A DNA stretch of 52,313 nucleotides, from the NCBI GenBank assembly GCA_021847345.1, contig JAJZTW010000024.1, positions 1 through 52,313 on the forward strand, given 5' to 3'. Below the pieces are notes generated by a model. It searched no databases, was not told the origin of the DNA, and was given only the letters and a program-made list of their open reading frames with translations. The position numbers were made by a program, and so were the translations under genes. Every line of letters starts with the position of its first letter. The first letter of the stretch is position 1. Of the stretch, positions 27,901 to 35,446 are shown in pieces. This DNA is from Pseudomonadota bacterium. GTDB lineage: Bacteria; Pseudomonadota; Gammaproteobacteria; Burkholderiales; Burkholderiaceae_C.

Positions 27901-28151
27901 GCCCGCTCGGTCAGTGGTGCCAGCACCACGCCGGACGCTGGCGCCATCAGGCGCAGTTCCAGCAACTCGTGCAACGCCACGCCGACCTGTACGCGCTGAT
28001 GCGGCGCTGGCTGGACGAGCCGCTGGCCCGGCCGGAGCTGGAACTCGAGTTGCACATGGCCAGCGACGAGCTTCGGGAGCGCTTCTGGGCGCTGACGGTC
28101 CAGGGATCCCCGGCGGCCGTGTTCATGCTGCAGCCGCCGGCGCCCGTCTGA
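24975..28151 (+). CDS. Membrane sensor with PAS, GGDEF, EAL and C-terminal CZB-like region
   Basis: A 1058-residue inner-membrane signalling protein. TM1 at about residues 20-40 (LALFAVVLLALLGITSWFLV), a periplasmic PDC/Cache-like sensor, TM2 at about 307-326 (LGGALGLAVVLVVLLL), a PAS domain from about 360 (QILDNLPGGLIVFNPAGVV), GGDEF with an intact RIGGDEF at about residue 568, then EAL. EAL catalytic parts are present: NISPRHF, LELTEHG, LDDFGTGSASLTHLQ, AEGVETPEV; the signature itself reads VEGLLR rather than EALLR but keeps the Glu. The C-terminal ~90 residues (CPLGQWCQHHAG, LVQRHADLY) resemble a CZB zinc domain lacking the last His. Both c-di-GMP synthesis and breakdown look possible. Start at MNTALSAP; no strong ribosome-binding sequence is seen. 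Confidence 0.87.
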   Translation: MNTALSAPMLDDRRVRRKSLALFAVVLLALLGITSWFLVVSWREQMRSQRAELAETAQIVQVAVQNHLNRYARGLAFLSAQIRSRSWLDSPADGLSPALADFCRTEPNVSRLLVLDWQGSVLAAVDCAGSAPSGRPLGIDLRQVSAVARAHPGSLQLGHVVSPSPGGPLLLPMALATAPAAGHRGFLVAGELDQQKENLLYRSLLEHGNDPRLMFGVIDSGGYLLGRWPMPRTAHLGEFFSHPRAGLVVSALRAQPRRTRLFAEGPADADPGGSPYIGALHALSGYPLTAFVVTPRDAVAAAWWRRVRLPLGGALGLAVVLVVLLLRDLSLQREWLAKVRALLQRSEDARETQRKDSDLFAQILDNLPGGLIVFNPAGVVQYCSQGFARMTAMQASPRELIGKPWRDVWALIAPVHAGGGDALKQVKILFQEHQPAVDEVWLTDGRIFLRHYTPLLDSTRQSAGALWTIQDVTDRKLQEQQIRELAERDSLTGLSNRGAFESLLAETLEHRDDIALGIADLDDFKTINDRFGHAAGDALLVEVAARLRGVLRLSQQSRQGRGADVLARIGGDEFALLLPVGKDPRRAQRIAERVMGALRAPIEIEGQVLSARMSLGLALRTQGEDAQTLMRQADIALYAAKARGRNQACLFDQTMQAEVEARQGWLTALENALQHDRLQLHVQPILSVPRQRLGSASIHQVEGLLRLQGADGRLHNAGAFEHVLDEPRLAAPIGRWVLEQAAQWIERWRLAGLELGMSVNISPRHFLGGQFLDDVRELLGRHPRMRPSSLTLELTEHGALLDGDATRRRIEECHELGVQVSLDDFGTGSASLTHLQALAVSTLKIERRFVKDLLHDARDLSIAYGILRTAQLMGVRVVAEGVETPEVARVLVAMGCKHLQGYAVARPMPAADLQDWIAEWPRRLSWSVDLGKGSALGPDGVEAIVSMGTMLRQLLQGALDAETETALRQPDAHMRCPLGQWCQHHAGRWRHQAQFQQLVQRHADLYALMRRWLDEPLARPELELELHMASDELRERFWALTVQGSPAAVFMLQPPAPV

Positions 28152-28267
28152 GAAGTTCTGAAGCCGGCGCCTGCCCGGCGTGACAGGCACAATCGACTCC
28201 ATGAACTCATCGCGCTGCCGGGCTTGATGCAGGGCCCGCGGTTCGCACCGACCGGAGAAACTCACGC

Positions 28268-29017
28268 ATGCAGACCTGCGCCATCGTCACCGGACATTCC
28301 CGCGGCCTGGGAGCCGCCATCGTCGACGAACTCCTGCGACAGGGCATCCCCACGCTGGGCCTTTCACGCAGCGCGGTAGGCAAGCCGGCGGACGTCCCGG
28401 CAGGCCGCTTCGACGAGGTCGCGCTCGACCTGCGAGACCTCGACGCGCTGCGTGCCTGGCTGGCCGGACCGAGGCTGGCCAACTGGGTGATCGGGCGCCA
28501 GCAGGTGCTGCTGATCAACAACGCGGGTACCGTGGAGCCGATGGGCCCGTTGAGCGTGCAGACTCCGCTGGCGGTGGCCGAAGCGGTGAGCCTGAACGTC
28601 GCCGCGCCGCTGATGCTCAGCGCGGCGCTGGCGGCGATCGAGGCGCCCGGCCAGCAGCGGCGCATACTCCACGTCTCCAGCGGCGCCGCGCGCACGCCCT
28701 ACTCCGGCTGGAGCGTGTACTGCGCGACCAAGGCGGCGCTGGACCAGCACGCGCGCGCCGCCAGCCTCGACCAGGTTCCGGACCTGCGGATCTGCAGCCT
28801 CGCCCCGGGCGTGATCGACACCGCGATGCAGGCCTCGCTGCGGGACGTGGACCCCGCGCGCTTCGCAATGCGCGCACGCTTCGAGCAGCTGCATCGCGAG
28901 GGCCTGCTGAGCAGCCCTGCCGACTGCGCTCGCCGCCTGGTCGCCTACCTGCTGAGCGAAGCCTTCGGCGAGCAGCCCGCGGCCGACCTGCGGCAGCTCA
29001 CGCAGTCGGCGCCGTAG
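28268..29017 (+). CDS. Short-chain dehydrogenase/reductase
   Basis: A 249-residue classical [17 protein letters not shown] is the TGxxxGxG cofactor motif, LLINNAGT the NNAG motif, [25 protein letters not shown] the Ser-Tyr-Lys catalytic triad, and [11 protein letters not shown] the typical post-catalytic loop. The VTGHSRGLG form and the overall length resemble the sepiapterin/benzil-reductase branch. The substrate is unknown. GGAGAA precedes the ATG at a longish distance. The 3' end overlaps the convergent copper ATPase gene by 20 bp. It is probably monocistronic. Confidence 0.85.
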   Translation: MQTCAIVTGHSRGLGAAIVDELLRQGIPTLGLSRSAVGKPADVPAGRFDEVALDLRDLDALRAWLAGPRLANWVIGRQQVLLINNAGTVEPMGPLSVQTPLAVAEAVSLNVAAPLMLSAALAAIEAPGQQRRILHVSSGAARTPYSGWSVYCATKAALDQHARAASLDQVPDLRICSLAPGVIDTAMQASLRDVDPARFAMRARFEQLHREGLLSSPADCARRLVAYLLSEAFGEQPAADLRQLTQSAP

Positions 29018-29210
29018 CCACGTAACCGGCGCGCTGCACGGCGTCCACCAGTTCCTGCGGCGCGGCGCTGCCGGTGACCTGCGCGCGCGCCTCGTCGAGA
29101 CTGACCTGCGCGGTCTCCACCCCCGGCACCGCCTGCAGCGCCCGGGTCACGCTGGCCACGCAATGCTGGCAGCTCATGCCCTGGATCGTCAACGTGGTGG
29201 TGTGGCTCAT
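28998..29210 (-). CDS. copZ: Possible independent CopZ-like copper chaperone from an internal start
   Basis: The last 70 codons of the copA frame form a complete CopZ/HMA chaperone: [20 protein letters not shown], with CxxC at 14 and 17 of the short product, ending in a helix and strand ([15 protein letters not shown]). An AGGAG sequence (29218-29222) lies exactly 7 nt before this internal ATG, a textbook ribosome-binding site inside the ATPase frame. A free 70-residue chaperone is therefore likely to be made besides, or instead of, the fused form. CopZ proteins deliver Cu(I) to CopA. E. coli makes a comparable chaperone from copA by programmed frameshifting; here the arrangement differs. Confidence 0.6.
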   Translation of the reverse strand: MSHTTTLTIQGMSCQHCVASVTRALQAVPGVETAQVSLDEARAQVTGSAAPQELVDAVQRAGYVATAPTA

Positions 29211-31814
29211 GGAAGAACTCCTGGAGGGTTGGGAAGAGACGGAAAAAGCAGCTTCGGCGCGAGGTGCTGCGTGCCCCTCGGGCGCGTGAGCGGACGCGAC
29301 GGGCCAGGAACGCAGTCGCCGCAGGCGCAGGCTGTTTCCCAGCACGAAAATCGACGACAGGCCCATCGCGATTCCTGCCAGCATCGGGCTCATGTACAGG
29401 CCCCAGGGCGCGCCGATTCCAGCGGCCACGGGGATCAACAGCACGTTGTAGCCGAAAGCCCAGAACAGGTTGCCGCGAATGGTACGCATGGTTCGGGTCG
29501 CGGCCTGCAGGGCATCGACCAGGGCCCCCAGGTCGCCGCGGGTCAGCGTCACGTCGGCGGCTTCCATCGCGATGTCCGTGCCGCTGGCCAGGGCCATGCC
29601 CACGTCGGCCTGCGCCAGCGCGGGTGCGTCGTTGATGCCGTCGCCGACGAACAGCACCTTGCGCCCCTGCTGCTGCAGTGCGCGGGCGACCTCGGCCTTG
29701 CCCTGCGGCAGCACCTCGACATGCAGCGTCTCGATGCCCACGCTGCGCGCCAGCGCCTGCGCGGCGCGTGCCGAATCGCCCGTGACCATGTGCACGTCGA
29801 GCCCGCGCGCGCGAAGCTGCGCGACGACTGCGGCAGACTCGTCGCGCGGCGGATCCGAAATTCCGAGAACCCCGACACCACGCCCGCCGCGTGCCACGAA
29901 CACCACCGTCGCGCCCTGCTCCTGCAGGGATTCGGCGCCCGCCTGCAGCGGCTGCAGCTCGACGCCCGCTTCGCGCAGGTGGCGCGCCGAGCCGAGGATC
30001 ACCACCTCGCCGTCCACCCAGGCCTGCGCGCCATGCCCGGCGCGCGCCTGGAAGTCGCGCGCCTGCGCCTGCGGCAGCCCGCGCTGCCGCGCGGCTTCGA
30101 CGACGGCCAGCGCCAGCGGGTGCTCGGAGCCGGATTCCACGGCGCCGGCCCAGCGCAGCAGTTCGTCCTGCGACACACCGGCCACCGCGTCCACGGCCGT
30201 CAGGCGCGGCTTGCCACGCGTGAGGGTTCCCGTCTTGTCGAGCAGCACGGTGTCGACATGCGACAGCGCCTCCAGCGCCTCGCCCTTGCGGAACAGCACG
30301 CCGAGTTCGGCGGCACGCCCGCTGCCCACCATGATGGCCGCCGGGGTGGCCAGGCCCATCGCACAGGGGCAGGCCACCACCAGCACGGCGACCGCGGCGA
30401 GCAGCGCATGCGCCAGCGCCGGCGACGGGGCCAGCAGCATCCAGGCCGCGAAACTGAGCAGCGCCAGTGCCAACACCGCCGGCGTGAACACCCGCACCAC
30501 CCGGTCGGCCAGGCCCTGGATGGGCAGCTTGCCGCCCTGCGCCTGCTCGACCAGGCGGATGATCTGCGCCAGCACGGTATCGGCGCCCACCGAGGTGGCG
30601 CGCACCACCAGCAGTCCCTGCTGGTTCACGGTGCCCGCACGCACCGCGCTGCCCGGCTGCTTGTCCACCGGGATCGGCTCGCCGCTGAGCATCGACTCGT
30701 CGACGTGCGAACGTCCCTCGAGCACCTCGCCGTCCACCGGCAGGCGCTCGCCGGGGCGCACCACCACCTCGTCGCCCGGGCGCACCTGCGCGATCGGCAC
30801 CTGCTGCTGCGCTCCGTCGCGGCGCACGCGCGCGTCGCGCGCCTGCAGGCGCGCCAGCGCCCGCATGGCGCGTGACGCGCGCCCCTTGGCGATTTCCTCC
30901 AGGTACTTGCCGAACAGCACGGCGGCGACGACCACCGCCGCCGAGTCGAAGTACACCTGCCGGGCCTGCGGCGGCAGCAACTGCGGCAGCAGCAGCACCA
31001 CCATGCTGAACAGCCAGGACACCCCCGCGCCCGTGGCCACCAGGGAATTCATGTCCGGCGAAAGATGCCGGTAGGCGATCCATCCGGTGCGGAAAAACCG
31101 CCGTCCGGGGCCGAACAGCACCAGGCTCGCCAGCACGGCCTGGATCCAGTCGCCCAGGTCGGGCAGCGGCGCCGCGGCGCGCAGGCGGGCCGCCAGGCCC
31201 GGCAGCAGCATGCCCCCCATCGCGACGGACGCGACCACCGTCGCGAGTCCGGCCGCCAGCCAGGCATCGCGCCGCATGGTGCGCAGCAATTCGCGCTTGT
31301 GCGTGTCGGCATCGGCAGCGGCCCGTGCCGCGTCGGCATCGCGCAGCGTGGCCCGGTAGCCGGCGGCCTGCACGGCGTCGACCAGGGCCTGCGCCTGCAC
31401 GCTGGCCGGGATGCATTCCACGGCGGCCGTCTCGGAGGCCAGGTTGACATCGGCGCGCAGCACGCCAGGAACCGCGCGCAAGGCGCCTTCGACACGCGCC
31501 ACGCACGAAGCGCAGGTCATTCCCTGGATGTCGAAGTCCAGGCGGGCCGTGCGCGGCGTGTAACCGCTGGCTGCCACCGCCTGGACCAGCGCCTGCGCGT
31601 CGGTGCGTGCCGGGTCGTAGCGCATGCGCGCACGCTCGGTCGCCAGGTTCACGCTGGCATCGACGCCAGGCAAGGCGTTCAGCGCGGACTCCACGCGGGC
31701 ACTGCAAGACGCGCAGGTCATTCCCTCCACGTCGAGCGAGAGTTCGCAGCTGGCGGGCGCGAGGTCGGCATCCGGCGCGCCGGCTCGGGGCGCCGGGATC
31801 AGCGCGGTGGTCAT
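28998..31814 (-). CDS. copA: Copper-translocating P-type ATPase fused in frame to a CopZ-like domain
   Basis: A 938-residue P1B-type ATPase. Two N-terminal HMA domains carry GMTCASC (C34/C37 and C101/C104). The membrane core includes the copper-specific CPC motif (C482-P-C484 in [13 protein letters not shown]), the phosphorylated Asp lies in DKTGTLT (D526), and [11 protein letters not shown] closes the P-domain. It exports Cu(I) from the cytoplasm. Unusually, after the final helices ([29 protein letters not shown]) there is no stop: a ~30-residue Ser/Ala-rich linker leads straight into a third HMA domain with GMSCQHC (C882/C885). The ATG at 31814 overlaps the merR stop as ATGA, so the two genes are translationally coupled. 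The longer upstream frame overlaps merR and is not coding. Confidence 0.9.
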   Translation of the reverse strand: MTTALIPAPRAGAPDADLAPASCELSLDVEGMTCASCSARVESALNALPGVDASVNLATERARMRYDPARTDAQALVQAVAASGYTPRTARLDFDIQGMTCASCVARVEGALRAVPGVLRADVNLASETAAVECIPASVQAQALVDAVQAAGYRATLRDADAARAAADADTHKRELLRTMRRDAWLAAGLATVVASVAMGGMLLPGLAARLRAAAPLPDLGDWIQAVLASLVLFGPGRRFFRTGWIAYRHLSPDMNSLVATGAGVSWLFSMVVLLLPQLLPPQARQVYFDSAAVVVAAVLFGKYLEEIAKGRASRAMRALARLQARDARVRRDGAQQQVPIAQVRPGDEVVVRPGERLPVDGEVLEGRSHVDESMLSGEPIPVDKQPGSAVRAGTVNQQGLLVVRATSVGADTVLAQIIRLVEQAQGGKLPIQGLADRVVRVFTPAVLALALLSFAAWMLLAPSPALAHALLAAVAVLVVACPCAMGLATPAAIMVGSGRAAELGVLFRKGEALEALSHVDTVLLDKTGTLTRGKPRLTAVDAVAGVSQDELLRWAGAVESGSEHPLALAVVEAARQRGLPQAQARDFQARAGHGAQAWVDGEVVILGSARHLREAGVELQPLQAGAESLQEQGATVVFVARGGRGVGVLGISDPPRDESAAVVAQLRARGLDVHMVTGDSARAAQALARSVGIETLHVEVLPQGKAEVARALQQQGRKVLFVGDGINDAPALAQADVGMALASGTDIAMEAADVTLTRGDLGALVDALQAATRTMRTIRGNLFWAFGYNVLLIPVAAGIGAPWGLYMSPMLAGIAMGLSSIFVLGNSLRLRRLRSWPVASAHAPEGHAAPRAEAAFSVSSQPSRSSSMSHTTTLTIQGMSCQHCVASVTRALQAVPGVETAQVSLDEARAQVTGSAAPQELVDAVQRAGYVATAPTA

Positions 31815-32236
31815 GATGGCTCCACACCGGACGAGCACAGCGCCGCGAGGATCGGGCATTCGGCCAGCGGGCCGTGCCCCGGGCAACTGCCCAGCAGGCG
31901 CTGCAGACCTTCGCGCAGGCGCTGCAGGTCGGCGACTCGCTGGTCGATCTGCGCCACGCGCTGCTCGGCGATCGCCCGCACCTGCGCCATGTCGCCATCG
32001 CCGGCGGCATGCAGGCCGAGCAGCTGGCGGATTTCCGGAAGCGAAAAGCCCAGCGCCTGCGCCCGGCGGATGAACTGCAGGCGCTGCAGTGCCGCGCTGT
32101 CGTACAGGCGGTAGTTGGAGTCGCTTCGCCGGCTCGGCTGGATCAGGCCGAGGCGCTCGTAATGCCGAAGCGTCTCGGGCGCCAGCCTCGCGCTGCGCGC
32201 GAGCTGCCCGATGGTGAGATCGCAGGTGGCGTTCAT
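31811..32236 (-). CDS. MerR-family heavy-metal regulator (CueR-like)
   Basis: A 141-residue MerR protein: helix-turn-helix [37 protein letters not shown] wing, [19 protein letters not shown], a long dimerisation helix, and a metal loop [13 protein letters not shown]. Its stop overlaps the copA start (ATGA), so it most likely controls its own operon in response to Cu(I). The metal-loop cysteines are spaced C-x8-C, one longer than CueR and closer to ZntR. The position matching CueR Ser77 / ZntR Cys79 is Met by my alignment. The Cu assignment therefore rests mainly on the neighbouring CPC-type ATPase. Confidence 0.85.
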   Translation of the reverse strand: MNATCDLTIGQLARSARLAPETLRHYERLGLIQPSRRSDSNYRLYDSAALQRLQFIRRAQALGFSLPEIRQLLGLHAAGDGDMAQVRAIAEQRVAQIDQRVADLQRLREGLQRLLGSCPGHGPLAECPILAALCSSGVEPS

Positions 32237-32253
32237 GGTGCCCGACGAATCCG

Positions 32254-32290
32254 GTTGACATTCATATCAACATTGTAGTCGATTGTAGAC
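32254..32290. promoter_or_regulatory. Candidate operator/promoter between merR-copA and rhtB
   Basis: GTTGACATTCATATCAAC (32254-32271) is an imperfect 18-bp palindrome. It is followed by a direct repeat ATTGTAGTC (32272-32280) / ATTGTAGAC (32282-32290). On the minus strand the first direct repeat reads TACAAT, a good -10 for merR; on the plus strand TTGACA is a perfect -35. This is the most AT-rich part of the divergent region and the probable site for the MerR protein, though a canonical 19-bp-spacer MerR promoter was not identified. Confidence 0.45.
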
Positions 32291-32385
32291 TTTAGATCTT
32301 GCCAGGCATCAAGCTCGATTTCGGGAAGCCGTGGCATACTTGCTCGCTTCGCGTCGCCGACGCGCGCCCGCACCCGAACCCTGCG

Positions 32386-33027
32386 ATGTCCTTGCACACC
32401 TGGCTGCTGTACCTGATCACCGTGTCGGTGATCAGTGCCATTCCCGGCCCCAACATGCTGCTGGTCATGAGCCATGGCGCGCGCCACGGACTGCGCCGCT
32501 CCACGGCCACGATGGCCGGCTGCCTGTGCGCGCTGCTGCTGATGATGAGCGTGTCGGCGGCCGGCCTGGGCATGTTCCTGAAAGCCTGGCCCGCGCTGTT
32601 CGACGGCCTGCGGCTGGCGGGCGCCGCCTATCTGGTTTGGCTGGGGGTTCGCACGTGGCGGGCCGCGCCCGGCGCGCAAGCCGCTGGGCAAGCCGAGGCC
32701 GAGCCGGCGGCAGGGTCCGTCGGGCCCGGCCGCTGGGCCCTGTTCCGCAACGGCTTCGCGGTGGCCAGCAGCAACCCCAAGGCGATCCTGTTCGCCGCCG
32801 CGCTGCTGCCGCAGTTCATCGACCCGCACGCACGGGCCCTGCCGCAATTCGGCGCGCTGCTGGGCAGTTTCGCGGTCATCGAGGTGAGCTGGTACCTGGT
32901 CTATGCCGGAAGCGGAGCCCAGCTTGCACGCTGGCTGCGCCGCGCCGGCGTCGCGAGAGCCTTCGCGCGAGTCACCGGCGGGATTTTCGTGGGCTTCGGC
33001 ACCTTCATGGCGCTGCTCCACGACTGA
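32386..33027 (+). CDS. LysE/RhtB-family amino-acid exporter
   Basis: A 213-residue inner-membrane protein with about six hydrophobic segments: WLLYLITVSVISAIPGPNMLLVM (with the family PGPNxL motif), STATMAGCLCALLLMMSVSAAGLG, LAGAAYLVWLGVRTW, then NGFAVASSNPKAILFAAALLPQFI, which is characteristic of RhtB proteins. It probably exports an amino acid or a structurally related metabolite; the substrate is unknown. The start is the ATG of MSLHTW; the 29-codon frame before it runs through the promoter region. A Pro/Ala-rich cytoplasmic loop (about residues 87-105) is longer than usual. Confidence 0.85.
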   Translation: MSLHTWLLYLITVSVISAIPGPNMLLVMSHGARHGLRRSTATMAGCLCALLLMMSVSAAGLGMFLKAWPALFDGLRLAGAAYLVWLGVRTWRAAPGAQAAGQAEAEPAAGSVGPGRWALFRNGFAVASSNPKAILFAAALLPQFIDPHARALPQFGALLGSFAVIEVSWYLVYAGSGAQLARWLRRAGVARAFARVTGGIFVGFGTFMALLHD

Positions 33028-33126
33028 GCGACTGCGGGGATTGCGCAGCGGGCCGGCGTGCCCCCCCCCGGCAACGACAATGGCTGCTGGCGAATGGCGG
33101 CGGGCGCATCGTCTGCCGCGCAGGCT

Positions 33127-33146
33127 GCTGGCAGGCTGCTGCCAGC
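33127..33146. terminator. Hairpin between convergent rhtB-like and ppiC-like genes
   Basis: GCTGGCAG (33127-33134), a GCTG loop, and CTGCCAGC (33139-33146) form a perfect 8-bp stem just before the end of the leftward parvulin gene. There is no T-run. The remainder of 33028-33156 holds a run of nine or more C residues (33061 onward) but no gene. Confidence 0.35.
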
Positions 33147-33156
33147 CAGCATCGAT

Positions 33157-33969
33157 TCACCCGCGCTGCAGCGCCACCTTCGCCGACGGCGCTGACAGCA
33201 GCCCCGATTCCATTCTCTGCAGCTGCTCCAGCTCCAGCTGCTGCATGAGCAGGGTTCGCACCGACGCGAACGCTGGTGCCTTGATCGGGCGAACGGCCTT
33301 GAGCCTCAGCACATGCCAGCCCGAGCCGCTGCGCACCGGATCGGTCGTGTATTGACCGACCCGTAACGTGGGAACCAGTGTGGAAAACGGCGCCAGCAGC
33401 TGCCCGGCGCGAGCCCAGCCAAGCTCGCCGGCCTTCCATCCGCCCCCTTTTGCTGCATACCGGTTCATCAGCGTGGCAAAGGAGCTTCCGCTCTTGAGCA
33501 GGCCGATCACCCGGGCCGCCTGGCTGGCGCTGGGCGCGACGATTTCCTGCACCAGATAGGCCTGCTTTCCATAGGCTTTGACGAACCCGGCATAGCGCGC
33601 GCGCAATTGCGGCTCGCTGATCGGATGCTCGCGCAGTTGCTGCTGCACCAGCGCCCTGACGAGCACGGCCTGTTCGACCAGCTGCAGTTGCGCCTGCACT
33701 GCCGGCTGGCGCTGCAGGCCCAGGCGCCTTGCCTGCTCGGCCATCGCATCGCGCAGCACCAGCTGTTGGCGTGCCTTGGCCAGGAGTTGCGCATCGATCT
33801 TGCCCTGGCCTTGTCGGGCAAGGTCTTTCGCATATTGCTGCACCAATGCATCGGACGGGGCGAATACAGCATCCTTGCCGGGGCGCCAGACGGCGCAGCC
33901 GCCCAGAGCAGCGGCCACGCAAAGTGCGACGGCGGCAGGCCGCAGCGCTTTTTCGAAAAATACCGTCAT
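33157..33969 (-). CDS. Lipoprotein peptidyl-prolyl isomerase of parvulin type
   Basis: 270 residues. The N-terminus has a lipoprotein signal (AAVALCVAAALGGCA, lipobox LGGC with the acylated Cys at about residue 25). A SurA-N-like helical region follows (QQYAKDLARQGQGKIDAQLL, QLQLVEQAVLVRALVQQQL), then a parvulin/rotamase domain (EIVAPSASQAARVIGLLKSG, GGGWKAGELGWA, YTTDPVRSGSGWHVLRL). It should act as a periplasmic chaperone or foldase anchored to a membrane. The general plan matches the EpsD-family PpiC lipoproteins of exopolysaccharide loci, yet no such locus is adjacent; the polysaccharide cluster of this window is 11 kb away. GGGAG lies before the ATG. Confidence 0.8.
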   Translation of the reverse strand: MTVFFEKALRPAAVALCVAAALGGCAVWRPGKDAVFAPSDALVQQYAKDLARQGQGKIDAQLLAKARQQLVLRDAMAEQARRLGLQRQPAVQAQLQLVEQAVLVRALVQQQLREHPISEPQLRARYAGFVKAYGKQAYLVQEIVAPSASQAARVIGLLKSGSSFATLMNRYAAKGGGWKAGELGWARAGQLLAPFSTLVPTLRVGQYTTDPVRSGSGWHVLRLKAVRPIKAPAFASVRTLLMQQLELEQLQRMESGLLSAPSAKVALQRG

Positions 33970-33999
33970 GGCGACTCCCGCGGATTTTCATCGATTACA

Positions 34000-34084
34000 T
34001 GAGCGTGCCCCCAGGGCCGGGCCCGGGGCCCGACCCGCCCCCCGTGGGGGTCGAGAAAACTTGGGGCGGCCCTGCGTTTTCTCG
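34000..34084 (+). repeat. Multi-hairpin dispersed repeat, copy A
   Basis: It starts TGAGCGTGCCCCCAGGGCC and folds into three successive perfect hairpins: CGGGCCC-G-GGGCCCG (34018-34032), CCCCC-gt-GGGGG (34039-34050) and CGAGAAAA-N17-TTTTCTCG (34052-34059 / 34077-34084). The 17-nt loop reads CTTGGGGCGGCCCTGCG. Element order, spacing and loop core match the copy at 38.8 kb, while the stem sequences differ by paired changes. It stands 30 bp upstream of the parvulin gene and 310 bp before paaA, not after any stop codon I can assign. Confidence 0.75.
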
Positions 34085-34265
34085 TGAGCATTATTCGAGA
34101 AGCCGTGAAAAAGCTTTGATAACCGATGCTTAATATCCAGTTGAAATCCCGAAGGATGGCGTCGGCCGGGATCCCGGCGCGGGCCGGCTCGCGGCCTGCG
34201 CGGGAAGCTTTCGTGCCGTCACGGCCTGGCGCCGCGATCTCCGGGTTTACACGGATGGGCACGCC

Positions 34266-34311
34266 TTGCGGTGGGCGCGTCCGGGCTTCTATGATTGACC
34301 GACCGGTTGGT
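34266..34311 (+). promoter_or_regulatory. Promoter and TetR-type operator of the paa operon
   Basis: TTGCGG (34266-34271), an 18-bp spacer and TATGAT (34290-34295) make a good sigma-70 promoter. Directly behind the -10, ACCGACCGGTTGGT (34298-34311) is a 14-bp near-perfect palindrome that would cover the transcription start. This is the placement of a repressor operator, and palindromes of this type are typical of TetR-family regulators such as PaaR of aromatic-degradation operons. No tetR gene is in the window. The rest of 33970-34393 holds only repeat copy A. Confidence 0.6.
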
Positions 34312-34393
34312 TGAATTTGCTCCGAGCCGGTCTTTCCGTCGCCCCGGCTCGCTGCCGGGCGACGCCGCGGTCGCCCCCCAGGATGCATTGCCC

Positions 34394-35401
34394 ATGTACA
34401 CCCAAGCCATGGACCTCGGTCCACAGGACAGCGCGCAGGCTCCGCGCCATGCCGCCGAACAGGAACTGCTGCGCCGCTTCGACGCCCGCATCGACGACGG
34501 CGGATTCATCGAGGCGAAGGACTGGATGCCCGAGCACTACCGCAAGACCCTGGTGCGCCAGATCAGTCAGCACGCCCATTCGGAAATCGTCGGCATGCTG
34601 CCCGAGGGCAACTGGATCTCGCGCGCTCCGACCCTCAAGCGCAAGGCCATCCTGCTGGCCAAGGTGCAGGACGAAGGCGGGCACGGCCTGTACCTGTACG
34701 CGGCCGCCGAGACCCTCGGCACGTCGCGCGACGAACTGCTCGATGCGCTGCACGAAGGTCGAGCCAAGTACAGCTCGATCTTCAACTACCCCACGCTGAC
34801 CTGGGCCGACGTGGGGGTGATCGGCTGGCTGGTCGACGGCGCCGCGATCATGAACCAGGTGCCGCTATGCCGCTGCTCGTACGCGCCGTACGCGCGGGCG
34901 ATGATCCGCATCTGCCGCGAGGAGAGCTTCCACCAGCGCCAGGGCTTCGACGCACTGCTGACCATGATGCGCGACGGCACGCCGCGCCAGCGCGAGATGG
35001 TGCAGGACGCGGTGAACCGCTGGTGGTGGCCCAGCCTGATGATGTTCGGACCGCCCGACAGCGCCAGCACGCACAGCGCGCAGAGCATGCGCTGGGGAAT
35101 CAAGCGCATTTCCAACGACGACCTGCGCCAGAAATTCGTCGACGCCACGGTCGAACAGGCCAAGGTGCTGGGCGTGGGCCTGCCGGACCCGCTGCTGGCG
35201 TGGAACGAGCAGCGCGGGCATTACGACTTCGGCCCCATCGACTGGGAGGAGTTCCGCCGCGTGGTCGCCGGCGACGGCCCCTGCAATCGCGAGCGCCTGG
35301 CCGCCCGCGTGCAGGCCTGGGAGCAAGGGGCCTGGGTGCGCGAAGCCGCGCAGGCCCATGCCGCCAAGGCCGCCGCGCGCGCCACCCCGCTGGCCGCCTG
35401 A
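34394..35401 (+). CDS. paaA: Phenylacetyl-CoA 1,2-epoxidase subunit PaaA
   Basis: A 335-residue diiron oxygenase subunit, the catalytic component of the PaaABCE epoxidase. It carries two Glu-x2-His ligand motifs, in [13 protein letters not shown] and [12 protein letters not shown], plus the PaaA-specific stretches [20 protein letters not shown] and [16 protein letters not shown]. It oxidises phenylacetyl-CoA to the 1,2-epoxide in the cytoplasm with O2 and electrons from PaaE. The start is [10 protein letters not shown], similar to other PaaA N-termini; the frame extends 33 codons upstream through the promoter but is not credible there. First gene of paaABCDE. Confidence 0.96.
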   Translation: MYTQAMDLGPQDSAQAPRHAAEQELLRRFDARIDDGGFIEAKDWMPEHYRKTLVRQISQHAHSEIVGMLPEGNWISRAPTLKRKAILLAKVQDEGGHGLYLYAAAETLGTSRDELLDALHEGRAKYSSIFNYPTLTWADVGVIGWLVDGAAIMNQVPLCRCSYAPYARAMIRICREESFHQRQGFDALLTMMRDGTPRQREMVQDAVNRWWWPSLMMFGPPDSASTHSAQSMRWGIKRISNDDLRQKFVDATVEQAKVLGVGLPDPLLAWNEQRGHYDFGPIDWEEFRRVVAGDGPCNRERLAARVQAWEQGAWVREAAQAHAAKAAARATPLAA

Positions 35402-35446
35402 ACACGCGCGTCGGCGCACAACCCGAAACACCGAGGAGTACACACG

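Noticed and set aside
31815..32261. N-terminal extension of the copper ATPase frame
   Set aside because: It overlaps the merR gene in another frame; the ATG at 31814 forms an ATGA overlap with the merR stop and gives a normal CopA N-terminus.
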